Source of the DNA: Stercorarius parasiticus
Taxonomy: Eukaryota > Chordata > Aves > Charadriiformes > Stercorariidae
Assembly: GCA_013396915.1 (NCBI GenBank)
Contig: VWZL01002000.1
Span: 1,698 to 65,697, forward strand
Direction: 5' to 3'
Length of the DNA stretch: 64,000 nucleotides
Numbering within the stretch: the first letter of the stretch is position 1; the number at the start of each line of letters is the position of its first letter. The position numbers and the translations under genes are program-made. Shown one piece after another: positions 24,311-36,899 of this stretch. Under the pieces are notes generated by a model that made no database searches, had not been told where the DNA came from, and saw nothing but the letters and a program-made list of their open reading frames with translations.

Positions 24311-27300
24311 GCCTTCAAAGACTCATCAGGCTGTTAATGTCTGTTGGAGTTGTGTCTGCTTGGTCTGGAGCTAGGGTTAGGACTTCAGCATCTGGACTTT
24401 AATGACTCATTAATAGCTAGAGGAATAAATTTTAAATGCTAAGTTGAATAAATCTGTTGTTTACTGAGGATATCTTTTGCTTAAACGTGCTGCCTGGAGT
24501 CTGTGTAGTTTTCACTTTTGCCTGTTTCGTTCCAAGATCAAGTGTCATGTAATTACGATGCCCAAATGGAAATTTCACAAAAAAAGCTTAATCCTTGGGA
24601 TAGGGTAGAATCTGCCTGGCTGCCTGGCAAAACAGGGTCACATCTACAGTGAATTGTAATAAAATACTAACTGCCACAGAAAATTCAGCATTCTGGTCTT
24701 GCTGTCCACTGACAAATTCTATAAATCTTGAGATTCTTTTGTTTTTCCTAATTGATTGACTTACGGAGTTAACCAACCTGGACAAGGTTTCAGACAGCAT
24801 ATTTGATTCCAGTATTATTATTTCAGTGTTTGAGATTTATTGGTTCGTTACGAATTAGTCACTGAAGGAATTTGTGAATCATTCTGAGTAATGAATAAAT
24901 TTATGCTCCAATTGCAAACAATTTGTGAAAAGGAACAAAGGGAGAAATTAATTTTAAAATGTTAATTCACTCAACTCCAATAGGACTTTTAGCCATCTTT
25001 TAAAGCTTTATAGACCAGGGAACAGAAACAAGTGTGAGGGCTTATGGTAGAGTCCAGAGAAAGTCAAAGGCAGAGTGAGGATTAGACTTTTTAGCTTCTG
25101 TCTTTTGATTTGATGATCACTCTGGTTTTGTTTACAGATCAGTTCATGTCTTTAGAGTCCTTGAGGGTAGAGGATGGATAGAGGGACTTGGAGAGCCATG
25201 CAAATCTCAAATTGCTTACCAATGAAGGGGAATAGGAAAACAGCAACAGGAACTGCAGTGATGACAGGTTGAGGCTTAGAGCGCAATACTTGCAATAGCT
25301 TTGCAATTTGCCTTGGCAGTGTGATTATGCACAATTATAATCCTGTTGCGATGACTGCTTATTCAGAGCCCTGTGTGTGTACAATAGAGCATAGATTGGA
25401 CGTCACAGACGGAATATTAAATGCAGAACATAAAGCACTAAGCACCTTGTAAGTGAATTGGAAGGGCAGGCCAATAACATTATGAGCTAGGGTTTTTATT
25501 TTGGACCACTGTCTTAAAAATTAAACAATGATTCTTTATGTAGATCTATCAGTAGGAAATGCCAAAAATGTGTAAGAAGAAAGATTATCCACAACGTAAA
25601 TATTGGGTACAAACAGAGAAAGTCAAATAAAAAGAGTAATCTTTAGAAGTATAAAAGACAAACTTGAAGAAAAGAACTAAGAAAGCTGAACACTAATATT
25701 ACTGATGTTCAGCTGTAAGTCTGATTTCACCAGCTGTCTCACAAGCACAAATCAGCAATAAGCAAATCTGCAGTACAAGGGACTGAAAAAGGTCCAGAAT
25801 AAAGTTTGCGAATTAAAATAAAAATCAAAGCTGTAAGGTTAGACCAATAGTAGAAAATGGACCCCAAAACACAGTCTGCCAAACGACGAGATTTTTCACA
25901 TAAGAGGACCAGAGTAATAAGTAGTAATTACATGTTACTGGGGGGTAACACTGCTGAGTTGGTAATATTCTGGCATAGGATGGTTGTGGCAGCAATTTTT
26001 TGATTCACCTTATTTGAGAATGGCAACATCAGGAAATTCTGTAAATAATGATTTACTTGTGTATGCTCGTTTCTTGCTTTTGCCTTCTTCCCATTGGTTC
26101 TGTCAGAAATGGTATTTGGAGGAGCTTTGGAAGAAAGGAGGTTTTTGATTTTACAGAAATGGTTCAGTGTTGCTAGTGAACTGATCAAAGCCCTCTGTAT
26201 CTCCTGTATACTTATGATTGCACTTCTACGCCTGCTCATGACTTGGTGTTTGACTGCAATGTGAGAGTGTATTCTGTTGTTCAGTTGTATTTAACTTAAA
26301 ATATTACACGTATTGTCAAAGTTCTGTGACAAGGCTAGTCACCATGGAAAACTTCATTTGATGGTATTTACTTTTTGTTATTAGTGACAAGGTCTTTCAG
26401 ATTACTTTTTCAGTTACACCTCTCATCACTATGACTCACCAAGAATCTTGCTTTGCCAGATTGGAGCGCTAGGCAGTTTGGGCAAAAACATTCCCAGCTC
26501 CTTCCTGGAGACTGAGCTTGTGGTTTTGCATTTCTTTTGTCTAAATACAGAAAGACCACAGGTCACAGACAATGTAAATCTCTCCATCCCAAAGTCCTGG
26601 AGATATTTACTGCTTTATGAATGTCAGCTACACAGCATGTGCTCGGCCAGTGTGACACCTCCCACAAATGCTGACTGTATGAGCAGGCTTTATGGGGTTG
26701 AACCACATATGGACTATGGAGAAGTTTGGGATTCTGGTCACAATGCACAATGCACAAAAGCCTGGCAGCCACGTCCATTCAGAAAGATTTGGGCTACAGA
26801 TCCTTCTGCATCCTGCCTTCCCTTGCCCCTGAGCAACTTTGCTTCTGCCTTCACCCTGTTTCTTTTAATGGCAGTCATCAAGGTCTGTTGGTGGAGGAAG
26901 TATGGGTTTTTCTGGTTTAAGTAGTTGTTTCTCTTACTCCCATACTCTTACACATCAGCAGATTCACCCTTGGAGCTGTGTTTCAACCGTTCTGGGTTTC
27001 GAAAAAGGATCCTGGTGTGCACACAAGGCACCTCGAAGCTACCTTTACATTTGTCAATACAGCAAAGTGAGGAATGATCAGGGATTTTGAGTGATTCTAT
27101 TTCTCCTACCAGGTAGAGGTTCCCACTGGAAGGCAGCTGTTTTCAGGCCCCTGACCCAGCCTTGCAATGACAAGTAGATATAGGCAGAATTTTTTTTTAA
27201 TTTCCTTGGAAAATAGAAGCTGTAAAAAACCAACACTAAAAATAAGTAAACTCCAATTTAGACAAATCCAGATTTTTTTTTCCTCTGAGCAGATTCCTGC

Positions 27301-30300
27301 CATGGTGAACTGTGAAGGCTGGAATACACCCACAACTAATTTGAATGACTTAGTCTGAACAAGCACTGAGTTTCACAAGCTGTTGTCATCCTAATTGGTG
27401 AGATTCCAGTTTCAAGTTCAAAAGTTTCACCCTTGAATTCTTTATACTTCTTTATTCTTAAAGCTGTTTTCCTGTAAGAGGGGAAGACTGAAAACTAACT
27501 GGTTTTGGCTGGAGTCTCTCACACGTGAAATTTGGTTCTTCCATCATTGGCCCCAGCAGCAACCTGTCCTGGACTGATGAATTTGTGAGGCGCAAAGAAA
27601 CCCCTGCACTTACCCTGCCTTACTTGCATAAGTTCTCAGTAAGTCCGCCTCTCTCTGCAGTTTCTTACCAGATTTCCTATGCAAGGGTGTGCTTCCAAGG
27701 TATTCACATGAAATTCTGAACCTAGTTTTCCAACACAGAGATTCCCATGTTTGTGAAGCAGCAGTTGCTACCAATAGTGCAGCAGCACCTTCTCCTCTTC
27801 CTACACCTGTCAAAAACATGTTTTCAGTACTGTTTCATCTGTTTATTTTTTTCTCTAGTTATGAAGTCTTATCTTTCCTTGCTTGAATTGCTTTCATTCC
27901 ACTTCAGTGAAAAAAGACCTGTTCTTTGGGAGCTCATCAGACAGTTCAGAATCTTGAACCTCTGCCTCTCAGAATCCCACCTGACATACCATACAGTAGA
28001 GAGTCTCCCACAGCAATAAAAGGTTGAGCCTCCTCTGCAGTAGTCAGAGATATTTTTCATGTCATTCATTGAAAATGACTAGAAGATAATTCAGGACTTT
28101 TTGATCAAAATTGTCATACCTTCTTTCCCCTTACCTCAGAATTTTGCTGTCACAAGGCTAAAAAATAAATCAGTGGCATAGCTTAGGTAGGTTTCAGCAA
28201 TGGCATGGAAATAATCAGAGCACTTCACTGCAGCACCAAGTGTGATGAGAATATCACCTTAAGGTGGGTGCAACTATATTCAGAGTCTGGTATGAAAGCA
28301 CCAGTCTAAGTCCTGTGCTTGTGCTCTTCTTTCTGTACTTTAAAGTGTCTTGACCAAATTCCAGCTTATGATTAAATTTGTTATCTGAGCTTTTTGTATT
28401 ATCACAGATGAAATGCCAAGCAAGAGCTTTGTTGTCAGTAGCTGTTAGTTATCCCCCCAAGCCAACAGGAGCTGCTGGAGCTTTTCCTAAGCTTGTCACT
28501 TCTTCAATTTGCTTTTCATACATCTGTATGTCTCACACTGTGCTTGCAACCCCTTAATGAACTAAAACCGAGGCATTGTGAGTAAGAAAGGTTGAGCAGG
28601 GTGGTTGGGGGTTGTGAATATTTTACTGCATCTGCATCTGCAGTTTGCAGATAGATAGATCTGAGGATACTTTTTTTATTTAAAAAATAGAAAGTCAGGA
28701 GCATATACCACTGCTTTCCTATCGCTGACTTGATGGTGATTATTTTATCTTGAACACATTTCAATGGCTTTTAGAAGAATAACATAATATCTTGCGACCA
28801 AAATGAATGAGTTCAACAAACACAATCCATTGAAATGAAATGGAAAAGGGAGTCTAATAAACAGAGGCTGTTTTCAGCCTGCCTGTGAAGAAAAGGCTGC
28901 TCCCTTGACCCATCTGATCCAAAGTTTTCAGCCCAGAGGCTATGTCTGCCCTCTGTAGTGATGCTCAGCTGCTGCACTGGGCTATTATTCTTACCTTTTA
29001 CTGTTTGGATATGTTCTTTATTCTCATCAGGTCTACACATTTTATTGGATACATTTACATATTCATTGGAAATAGCACAACTATAAAAGAGTTGACAAAA
29101 GAGGTTTACAAGGTCATATATAGTTCCTGAGAAACATTCTTGAGACTGCCTCTGAAGTCGCTGATCCCCAAATCATTTCAACATACGTTTCATACTGCTC
29201 CATCATACAGTCCACACTGCTGTACAATTCTATCTGTGTATGCTTAATAATAGGGAGTTGAGAAGATGTAATTTTAGCTCTCTTCTTTCCTCTCTGAATT
29301 ATTACTTTTCTTTATTTTTTTATACATAAGCTCCTGTAATTTTCCTTCCCCATGCTTTTTCTCAATGTTCTCATTTTATATGAAAACACCTTTTAAAATG
29401 CAGCTGTATGTGACTATCACTTTGGCATTGGACTATTTCTTTTTTTAGTGTCTTGTTGTTATTATCTGCTTCCTACTGTCTCCATTTTTTCCTAACAGCC
29501 GCCTCATAAAATAACAATATCCTTTATTCAGCTGTTTGTACTTGATCTGTATGATAGCTGGTTTTCAATTTCTGTAGTTATAATATGCCTTACTGGTGCC
29601 TTCCTAATTTCCACAGCATTATTTTCCAAGAAAATATTTTTCTATTATGTATAAAATGTTTGAAGATTTCCTTCTGAGCACATTTCATTTTTAAATGCAT
29701 TTTCTGTTTAGTATGATATTATCTCCAGGAGATGTCTCTACGTTCCCTGTCCTACCATCAACAACAAAAATTGAAGATGTACTTCTTTGTGTCTTATATT
29801 AACACTGAAAACTTAACTATTGAACAAATAGGTTTGGGGTTTTTTTTGATGAAGCATTTTAAAGTATCTCAAGCATTATAGATGACAGAGAAGGAAAAGA
29901 CGGTGTAGGCAATATCATTCCATTGGTAATTCATCGTTCATCTCCAATGCCTTTTAATCCATTTATCTGCAAAAGATGATGTGACCAACATGCTTCAGAA
30001 AGAATGGCATACACTTGGTTAGATAGCAGGGTTAAATGTGTTTTTTGATATATAAAGGTAATTTATTTCTCATGTGAAATAAATATAGATTTGCTATAAA
30101 TTTGCCAAAACCATGAATTTTAAGTTTTCAGCTAGGACCTGAACTTCAATTTTGATTATGTCAGTAAAACCTAAAAGATGAATGTAGGTGCATAAAAGCA
30201 GTATTTGGGATCTGGACTTCTTTGATTTCTCAAGATATTCCCTCGCTTTATCTTGTATCAGTTTCAACTTTTGCTTCTACCAATACCCATTCCCCGTAAG

Positions 30301-31021
30301 TCACTTAATGTTTCCTTCTGTGTGTCCAGAAAGGATCCCAAAGAGCTGCCATGCACTTTTCCTTGAGATATTTCTGGTGCTTGATTGGCAGTGGCTTTTA
30401 AAATGGTTTGACAGCCATGCTGGAAACTCCCTGGGCAGTTCTAAATCTCTCTACATTTAACACTGAGGAGAAGTGTACCGTGCTTGCTGGGAGAATAGGG
30501 AGTTAGCTTGCTGATGACCTAAGGCAGACTAGAGCATTCACACTGAATTTTGTGTCATTTTAGAGATGCTGCATGGAGCAGAGAACCTGAGTGGTCACTC
30601 TTTCCCCCTCTTTGTAACAGGAGGCTTATGTATCTACTACCCCAAATGATGCCTTAGCCACAGCTTTTCACTTTGAGATTTTAAGTTTCTGGTGCCTACC
30701 CCTAAATGTCAAGATCCTGCTGTTGGGTTATTTTTTCATAAATTTCACATAAACAGAATTAATTTTCTTACTTTCTAGGCATACCATTCACCCCTCTCCA
30801 TTTATTTGCATTAATATTTTTTCTAACCTGATGTTTACAAGGTTTCAGATCGGTATAGTTAGTTCAGTTATGAGCAGTATCTTTTTCATCACTTCAACTA
30901 AGACTATATGGTGCAGTCTAAAACCCTGGAAATTATCCCAAGTACCGTGTTACATCCTTGGCCTTATTCACAGAAATGAATGTAAATCATATTTAGTTAT
31001 GAACCTGATTCCTTCCATTGA
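24311..31021. other. Unannotated stretch without recognisable genes
   Basis: Mostly AT-rich non-coding sequence. The longest open frame (26448-26924, plus strand, 158 residues) shows no recognisable domain and lacks credible exon boundaries, so it is not called as a gene. A candidate MIR-like relic is at 25008-25130. No LINE or LTR is seen. Confidence 0.45.
25008..25130 (-). repeat. Possible MIR/CORE-SINE relic
   Basis: The + strand shows ttatagaccagggaacagaa, then cagagaaagtcaaaggcaga and gtgaggattagac, then a T-rich part ending gatgatcactctgg. This is the order expected for the reverse complement of a MIR-like SINE (tttacagatggggaaactga, then ggtcacacag, then gtggcagagc and gggaatagaacc). 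The match is weak and by eye. Confidence 0.33.
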
Positions 31022-32003
31022 CTCATAGAATAGCGCAGATTGGAATGGACCTCCAAAGATCATCTGATCCAAGTTTTTGTAGGAAAGGGAGCCTAGATGA
31101 GATTACACAGCACCCTGTCCAATTGCATCTTGAAAACCTCCAGTAGTGTGGACTCCACCACATCTCTAGGGAGGTTGTTCACTGGAGTGAGTGATCTCAC
31201 TCAAACAGTTTTTTTCTTATGTTGAGATGAAATCTCTCCAAGATGAAAACTTGCATCCGTTGCCCCTTGTCTTCTCCATGTGGCTCCTTGTGAAGACAGA
31301 GCCTCTCTGCTCTTTGCAGACACCCTTGAAGTACTGGTAAACTGTGATGAGGTCCCCCCTGAGCTTCCTCTTATCCAGAGGAATAAGGTCTTTTTGTCTT
31401 TCCTCATAGGGCAGGTTTTCCAGCCCTCTAGTCATCTTTGTGGCCCTCCTTTGGACACTCTCCAGTCTGTCCACATCTTTGTGGGGACCAGAATTGGACA
31501 CAATACGCCAGGTGCAGCCTGACAAGTGCTGAGCAGATCGGGATGATAATGTCTCTGTCTCTGCCAGTAACGCCCCTACAGATGCAGCCCAGGATCCGAT
31601 TTGCCTTCTTTGCTGCAGCAGTGCTCTGCTGACTTATGTTCAGCTTGTTGTCCACCAGGATCCCCAGGGCCCTAGGGAGTGGCTGCTGTGGCTCCCCAGC
31701 CACACAGATCGTAGTCTGTACTGGGCTCTTTGGTTATCCTGACCCAGGTGCAGGACTTTGCACGTGTCTTTGTTAAACTTCATACTGTTCTCGCTTGTCC
31801 ACTCTTCCAGCCTGTCCAGGTCTCTCTGTAAGATGTCTCTCCCTTCTGATGCATCCACTTCACCACCCAGTTTGGTGTCATCAGCAAACTTGACGAGGGT
31901 GTTTTTAATCCCAACATCCACGTCATTCATGAAGATATTGAACAGCATGGGGCCCAGTATTGATCCCTGGGTGACCCCACTTATGACAGGCTGCCAGCCT
32001 GAG
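31022..32003 (-). mobile_element. CR1 LINE, 5'-truncated, older avian subfamily, with RT palm
   Basis: A minus-strand CR1 of about 0.98 kb. The + strand starts at ctcatagaatagcgcagatt and ggaatggacctccaaagatc, then passes through the usual 3' UTR and ORF2 C-terminal blocks (cttcctcttatccagaggaa, cctttggacactctccagtc, tgttgtccaccaggatcccc). It ends in the RT near agcctgag, where homology to the CR1 RT stops. Wording differs consistently from the copy at 9572-10835 (for example aagatcatctgatcca and a single terminal unit), indicating a different and probably older subfamily. Confidence 0.92.
31217..32003 (-). pseudogene. CR1 ORF2 remnant: RT palm to C-terminus
   Basis: Two overlapping minus-strand frames cover the end of CR1 ORF2. 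The frame ending at 31640 holds SGVTQGSILGPMLFNIFMND, then VKFADDTKLGGEVDA with an intact F-A-D-D catalytic box, then LDRLEEWTSENSMKFNKDTC and KVLHLGQDN. The next frame (31703-31428) continues with LGILVDNKLNISQQSTAAAK and LVRLHLAYCVQFWSPQ, and a third (31525-31217) holds DRLESVQRRATKMTRGLENL and PYEERQKDLIPLDKRKLRGD. At least two frameshifts separate these blocks and the N-terminal RT and endonuclease are absent, so this is an inactive fragment. Confidence 0.88.
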
Positions 32004-34436
32004 AAAAAACCTGTATTATTTCTCTTATTTCTCAGCCTATACTTTTGAAAAATCAATACCTAGCAGTTTGTTGTTTATTTTTTTCTTCTTTTTTTTTTCC
32101 TTTCCCTAGTGTGTTTAAAATATAGTCAGTAAGTAAAACACAGTGTAGTTTATGCTAGGTGAGTTTAGCTGGTGGAAGGCAAAAGAGGGGAGGACAGATC
32201 TGTTTCTAAGATTTCTCAGCAATATGAAGGTAGGAATAGCTAGGATGACTAGAACTCAGTGTTACCTCTCTTGGTTATTGGCTGGAAAGAGGTCTTGCTG
32301 TTGGGTAATGCCTCAGAAGGGCTGGAGCTGGGAAATTGTCCGATTTACTGGGTGGTTTTGGTAGATTATGTTGGGACCTGGGGTGATATAAGGCATCCTT
32401 TATTTGATTTTCTGGGAAAAGAATGGAGAGGTTGATTTATATTTCTGTTCTGAATTATTAAGTCATGTATTTTACTGTAGTGTCAGGAGTTCTCAGATGA
32501 GATCACATCCTGTCTGTCAGGACAAAATAAAAACACATTGTACAACTGCAGTGGCAATGGTGTTACAGACTAAATACCATGGTTGTGTTAAATGACTTCC
32601 CTAATGACAGAGAACAGGTCAATGGCAGAGGTGTGTGCAGAGCTCCAATCTCAGTCTTCAGCTATTGGCCCACGCTCTCTATTGAAAGCAGCTGGTACTA
32701 GAAAAGGGGAGCTGCAGTCCCAGGCCTCAAATGTGGAGTTTCACTGGAGACAATGGTGGGACCTTTCCAGGTTTTTATCCTTCCCTGGAAAATTATGGGA
32801 TTTTTTAAACCCCAGCTGCGCTTGTTTCCCACAGGCAGCTTTACTTATGTGTACTGGCATATCCATAAATCCTGCAGTTATGCTCAGTAGGTTAAACTTC
32901 TTCCTTCCAGAGCTTTGTTCCTACAGCTCTGCTCTTACTCAAGGTTTGGAGAACACTTTCCTGTGCTGGCAGCTGGGGTCTTCTGCATAAGTGACTTCAA
33001 ACTGCAGTGCATAAGTCTCATGGTGGCACTTTTTCTTCTAAAAGCCACTGCTTTAATAATGTTTATTTCCCGTAGGAGAAATAGAAATGTCATGCTTCCT
33101 AGTGGAGATTTTTTAAAAAACTTTATTGTGTTATTGCTAAGTAAACAGCACAAACTAAAACTGAGTATAGCAAAACACAATTTCTGTGAGAGACATTCTT
33201 CTGTACGGGTTGATTAGATACATTTCACAGCCATACTCCTCAGTCACCTATTCCCCATTCCGTTTAAAAATCCCAGCATTACTGTAATAAACAATGAAGC
33301 ACTTATTTCGGGGATCAACACCAAAGTCCTAGCTTCCTTGCTGAGTTTGATTAAAAAGATTACTTGTTATTTGTCTATGCAAAATAATAATAAGAGATAT
33401 TGTGTGCTTTATTTCAGTTGTCTTTGAAGCTGTTGGCCAAGGACTAGTGACCTTTCAGTAGTGATGGCCTCTGATGCTGTTACGTGCCCTCCCCTTAGAG
33501 CATCAGGCAGATGATGATAATCTTCCCCTCCTGTCCAAGCAGTGAAAAAGTAGTAGCTGCTGCATTCTGACATGTTTATGACTCATTTCATCACTGGGCT
33601 GACAAGCTATATAGACTATGAAGCATTCCCTTTACAGGTCTCTCATTGTAATCACAGACTACTTTTAGTCTTTTTTTCTAAAAAGGAAAAATTAAGGTCA
33701 AGTAAATTTAATGCACTTTTACAGTAACTCTCTGTGAAGAGACTGGGGATTCTATTTGGCTGATGTGTTATCTTGCTTTATTTTTCAGACTAGCCTGAGG
33801 ACACAAACTCAAGTAATGCAAATTCTTGGGACAAAAGATTCAGTTGAAAGAGAAATGGGGAGTTCCCCTGCACTCCCCCACCTGCACGCCCACTGTGCCC
33901 AGAAGGGACTAGGAGAAGGAGTGGAAGAGGCTGCAAGGCTTTTGAACCATCAGACAGGTGACAGTCTCAGAAGTAGCCTAGCACCATGGCAGTGTGTGTG
34001 GGAGAGATGGCTGGGAGCAGGGGGGCGCTCCAGAGGAGCTGCTGTTCTTGCTGTGGAAATCCCTGGGTAAATCACAAGCAGAATATTGCGTATCTGCTTG
34101 TGAGCTGGAAGGCAACATTGCCAGTGTGGCAGTTCACTCAGCATCATGACTGTCCTGCAAGTGAGGGGAATAATAAACCAGCCTGGAGAGTCATGGTGTG
34201 CCAATCATGTTGCACTACCACCGTTGGAGTTTAGTGTCCCTCTGCACCCTGGGCTATCAGGGGTCTTGTACATGTGAGTTACAATGTTAACTTGAGTGCT
34301 TTGCTTATGCAAGGTGCTCAGAGCCTGCACGGGATGGCAGACCTACGGCGAAGCCTCTCTGTTCTCCTTGAAGGGGTCATGAGCTTCTGCAGGGCAAGTG
34401 GCAGAGCCTAAGGCTAGCATTCTTTTTTTTTTTTTT
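32004..34436. other. Unannotated stretch, AT-rich then locally GC-richer
   Basis: No recognised exon. 32004-33830 is AT-rich with a T-run near 32090. 33840-34420 is visibly richer in G and C than its surroundings and contains a 104-residue open frame (33756-34070) without recognisable domains. It is followed by a T-run at 34422-34436 abutting a CR1 fragment. Confidence 0.45.
32588..32683 (-). repeat. Candidate MIR/CORE-SINE relic
   Basis: The + strand reads gttaaatgacttccctaatg, then acagagaacaggtcaatggc and agaggtgtg, then cagagctccaatctcagtct and attggcccacgctctc. This parallels the reverse complement of MIR: gttaagtgacttgcccaag, then gtcacacagcaagtcagtgg, cagagc, then aacccaggtctcctgactcc and the terminal part. 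It is the better-aligned of the short relics with the one at 53355-53490, but still judged by eye. Confidence 0.47.
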
Positions 34437-34548
34437 CACAGAAACATAGAATCATAGAATCATAGAATGGTTCAGGTTGGAAGGGACCTTAAAGATCATC
34501 TAGTTCCATCCCCCCCTGCCATGGGCAGGACACCTCCTACTAGAGCAC
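34437..34548 (-). mobile_element. CR1 LINE, short 3' fragment with three terminal repeat units
   Basis: The + strand shows three consecutive catagaatcatagaat-type units, then ggttcaggttggaagggacc, aagatcatctagttccatcc and ctgccatgggcaggacacct, stopping near tagagca. Only about 110 bases of the CR1 3' UTR are present, so it was truncated almost at once during insertion. The preferred wording (ccttaaagatcatctag, tgccatgggcagg) is shared with the copy at 63239 and differs from the 9572 copy. Confidence 0.93.
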
Positions 34549-36306
34549 ATTTATGGCCCTGGCTTTGCAGCACAGAGAAACAAAAAGAAGTACAGTGTGA
34601 TGAATACAGTGGAAGAAATTATGTTCTTCAGGGAACAAAATACATGGGAGATACCTTGCAGTTTTTAGCAAGGGAGTTTGCAATTTTTACAACTCTTTTC
34701 TTGGTAGAATTACTTGCTGGTCAGATAAAACAATATCTAACTGATAAACATCCCAATACACACCCCCTCTGCAAGGCACCCGCTGAAGAGAAATGCACAC
34801 TTTTTTTTAGGCAATGATTCTCATTCTGTCTGCCTAATCCTGAACTGAGTACTGGGTGAATTCCCTAATGGAAAAAACATAAATCACCTTAATAACTGAG
34901 CAACTCATCATCAACAAAAAGGGTGTCTTAGCTCCTGCACTTACAGATACAGTGGAGTTCTAGAAAGGTCTGAACAAACCTGGTGTGGGTGGGAGGAGTT
35001 GGGGAGGGGAGGATGTGAACTTGGAAGCTGTGCTGACAGATCACTCATCCAGATTTTCGTTCTGAGGAATGAGTAAAAGGCCTCAATAATTATTCTAGGG
35101 ACAAATTACCAGAATAAGTGATGGTCCTGTGATGGATTTTGGTGTTTTGGTGAAAATACTGACTTGATATGTAATGAAAAAACCCCCATATTTCTGAAAC
35201 TACAGGATTCAGGTTTTTTCAGTCATCTCCTACAGTATTGCAAAGAATAGTGGACAAAATTGTGCCTGCTGAGCTATGTAGATATCAATAAGGTTGCAGG
35301 ATTTGCTGTTTTAGGAGTTTAAAGTTGGTCTAAGTTGTTTCAAATTCTACTTGAACAGTGTTATGTGTTGCATTCCTTTGCTGCCCCTCACTGCAATATT
35401 TACTGCTGAAAAACGGTTAAGTAACAGAAACGTTCTCACTCAATACTCACTTGGTTATAGTATGCTCATCTTTTATATGAATTAAGATGTTTTAAAAACA
35501 TGCTACATACTAGATTACAATTTTTTTTTAACAGAACTTCCTGTGAATGTTGGCTTCTAGATAGAAACAGTCCAAAATTGTGGACAACTGTTTGTACTTC
35601 AATAATGATTTTTGCTTCTGGACATTTCAGGTAAGCACCAGAAGTATAAATGCTCGAAGAGTCATATGCTTCTCTGTTAACTGCCCATCTGAAATGGCTC
35701 AGGATTAATTCAATTTTAAAAAGGCGGAACAAGGGATATTTGAATATTTGCTTCCTGCAGTGAATATTTGATCTGCTAAAATGTGAAAGACTGTATTTTT
35801 TGAGAAAAAGCATTTAGTTTTGGACAATTTTTAGACATTTTAATATTACTTACATTGCAATACAAAGGGTTTTTTTTCATGCCATGATCCTGAATATTGA
35901 AGGTGCAGTAACAGTTTGGAACTTTATTCTAGCTTTTAAGTATAAAACCTGGTTTCATTTGGTACTCCTCTCGGATTGCCCCAGGAAAATACTGCCCTCT
36001 TTCAGCAGCTCTCCTGCCAATGTCACTGTGCTGGTGACAAAAGCTCTTAGAGCCCTGCTCATCCTATTTCCAGCAACCAGCAGTGAGCAGTAAGTGAACA
36101 TCAGCTGTATGTTCCCCTTTCCATGGTGCAGAGGGAGGGGAGGATCTTGCACTGTCCTTGTTTACTTAGTTCTCCTTCATTAGGGGTCTTGAAACTGTTC
36201 TAGAAACCTGCAGACCTTTTAGCTGTGTAAGTGGGAACACTGCAGCAATTCCTTATTGTACAGACATGACACAGATGTAAAGCCTTAGGTGCACACTTGA
36301 GGATTT
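34549..36306. other. Unannotated AT-rich stretch
   Basis: Between two CR1 fragments. No coding or repeat signature is recognised; the open frames (up to 116 residues) have no known features. Confidence 0.5.
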
Positions 36307-36899
36307 CACAGAATCATTGAGGTTGGAAGGGACCTCTTGAGATCCTGTAGTCCAATCTTCTTGCTCAATGCAGGGTCAACTACAGCAGGTTGACCAGGAC
36401 TGGGCTTTTGAATCTCTAAAAGGATGGAGACTCCACAATCTCTCTGGGCAACCTATCCCACTCTTTAGTTTCTCTTGCAGTAAAAAAAGTGTTTTCTTGT
36501 GTTCAGATTGAATATCTTCAGTTTGTGTCCATTGCCTCTTGTTTTCTTACTTGGCACCACTGAGAAGAACCTGCGTCCCTCACTTTCATTCCCTCCCTCC
36601 CATCAGGTGTTTATGCACATTGATAAGATTCGCTGTGGCCTCTCTTCTCCAGGCTGAACAGCCCAGCTCTCTCAGCCTGTCCTCATAGGACTGATACTCT
36701 GGTCCTGTAGCCATCTGAGTGGCCCTGCACTGGACCAATCAGTATGTCCATCTCCCTCTTGTGCTGGGGAGCCCAGGACTGGACACAGCACTCCAGATGT
36801 GGCCTCGCCAGTGCCGAGTAGAGGGGAAGGGTCACTCCCCTGCCCTGCTGGTGGTACTTTTCCTAATGAAACCCAGAAGGCTTTTTTGCCCTGAGGGTG
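36307..36899 (-). mobile_element. CR1 LINE, 5'-truncated 3' fragment
   Basis: Minus-strand CR1 copy of about 0.59 kb. The + strand starts at tcacagaatcattgaggttg (one terminal unit, the following one lost) and ggaagggacctcttgagatc. It passes cctctcttctccaggctgaa, cagcctgtcctcatagga, tgctggggagcccaggactg and cactccagatgtggcctcg, then stops near cctgagggtgta. It covers the 3' UTR and the ORF2 C-terminal end, without the RT core. Confidence 0.94.

Noticed and set aside
26448..26924. 158-residue open frame, the longest outside repeats apart from the RT frame at 10204-9629
   Set aside because: No recognisable domain, low-complexity ends, no credible exon boundaries; a frame of this length is expected by chance in 64 kb.
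33756..34070. 104-residue frame with an acceptor-like tttttcag just inside it
   Set aside because: No family similarity and no matching donor or neighbouring exon; kept only as a GC-richer region in the findings.
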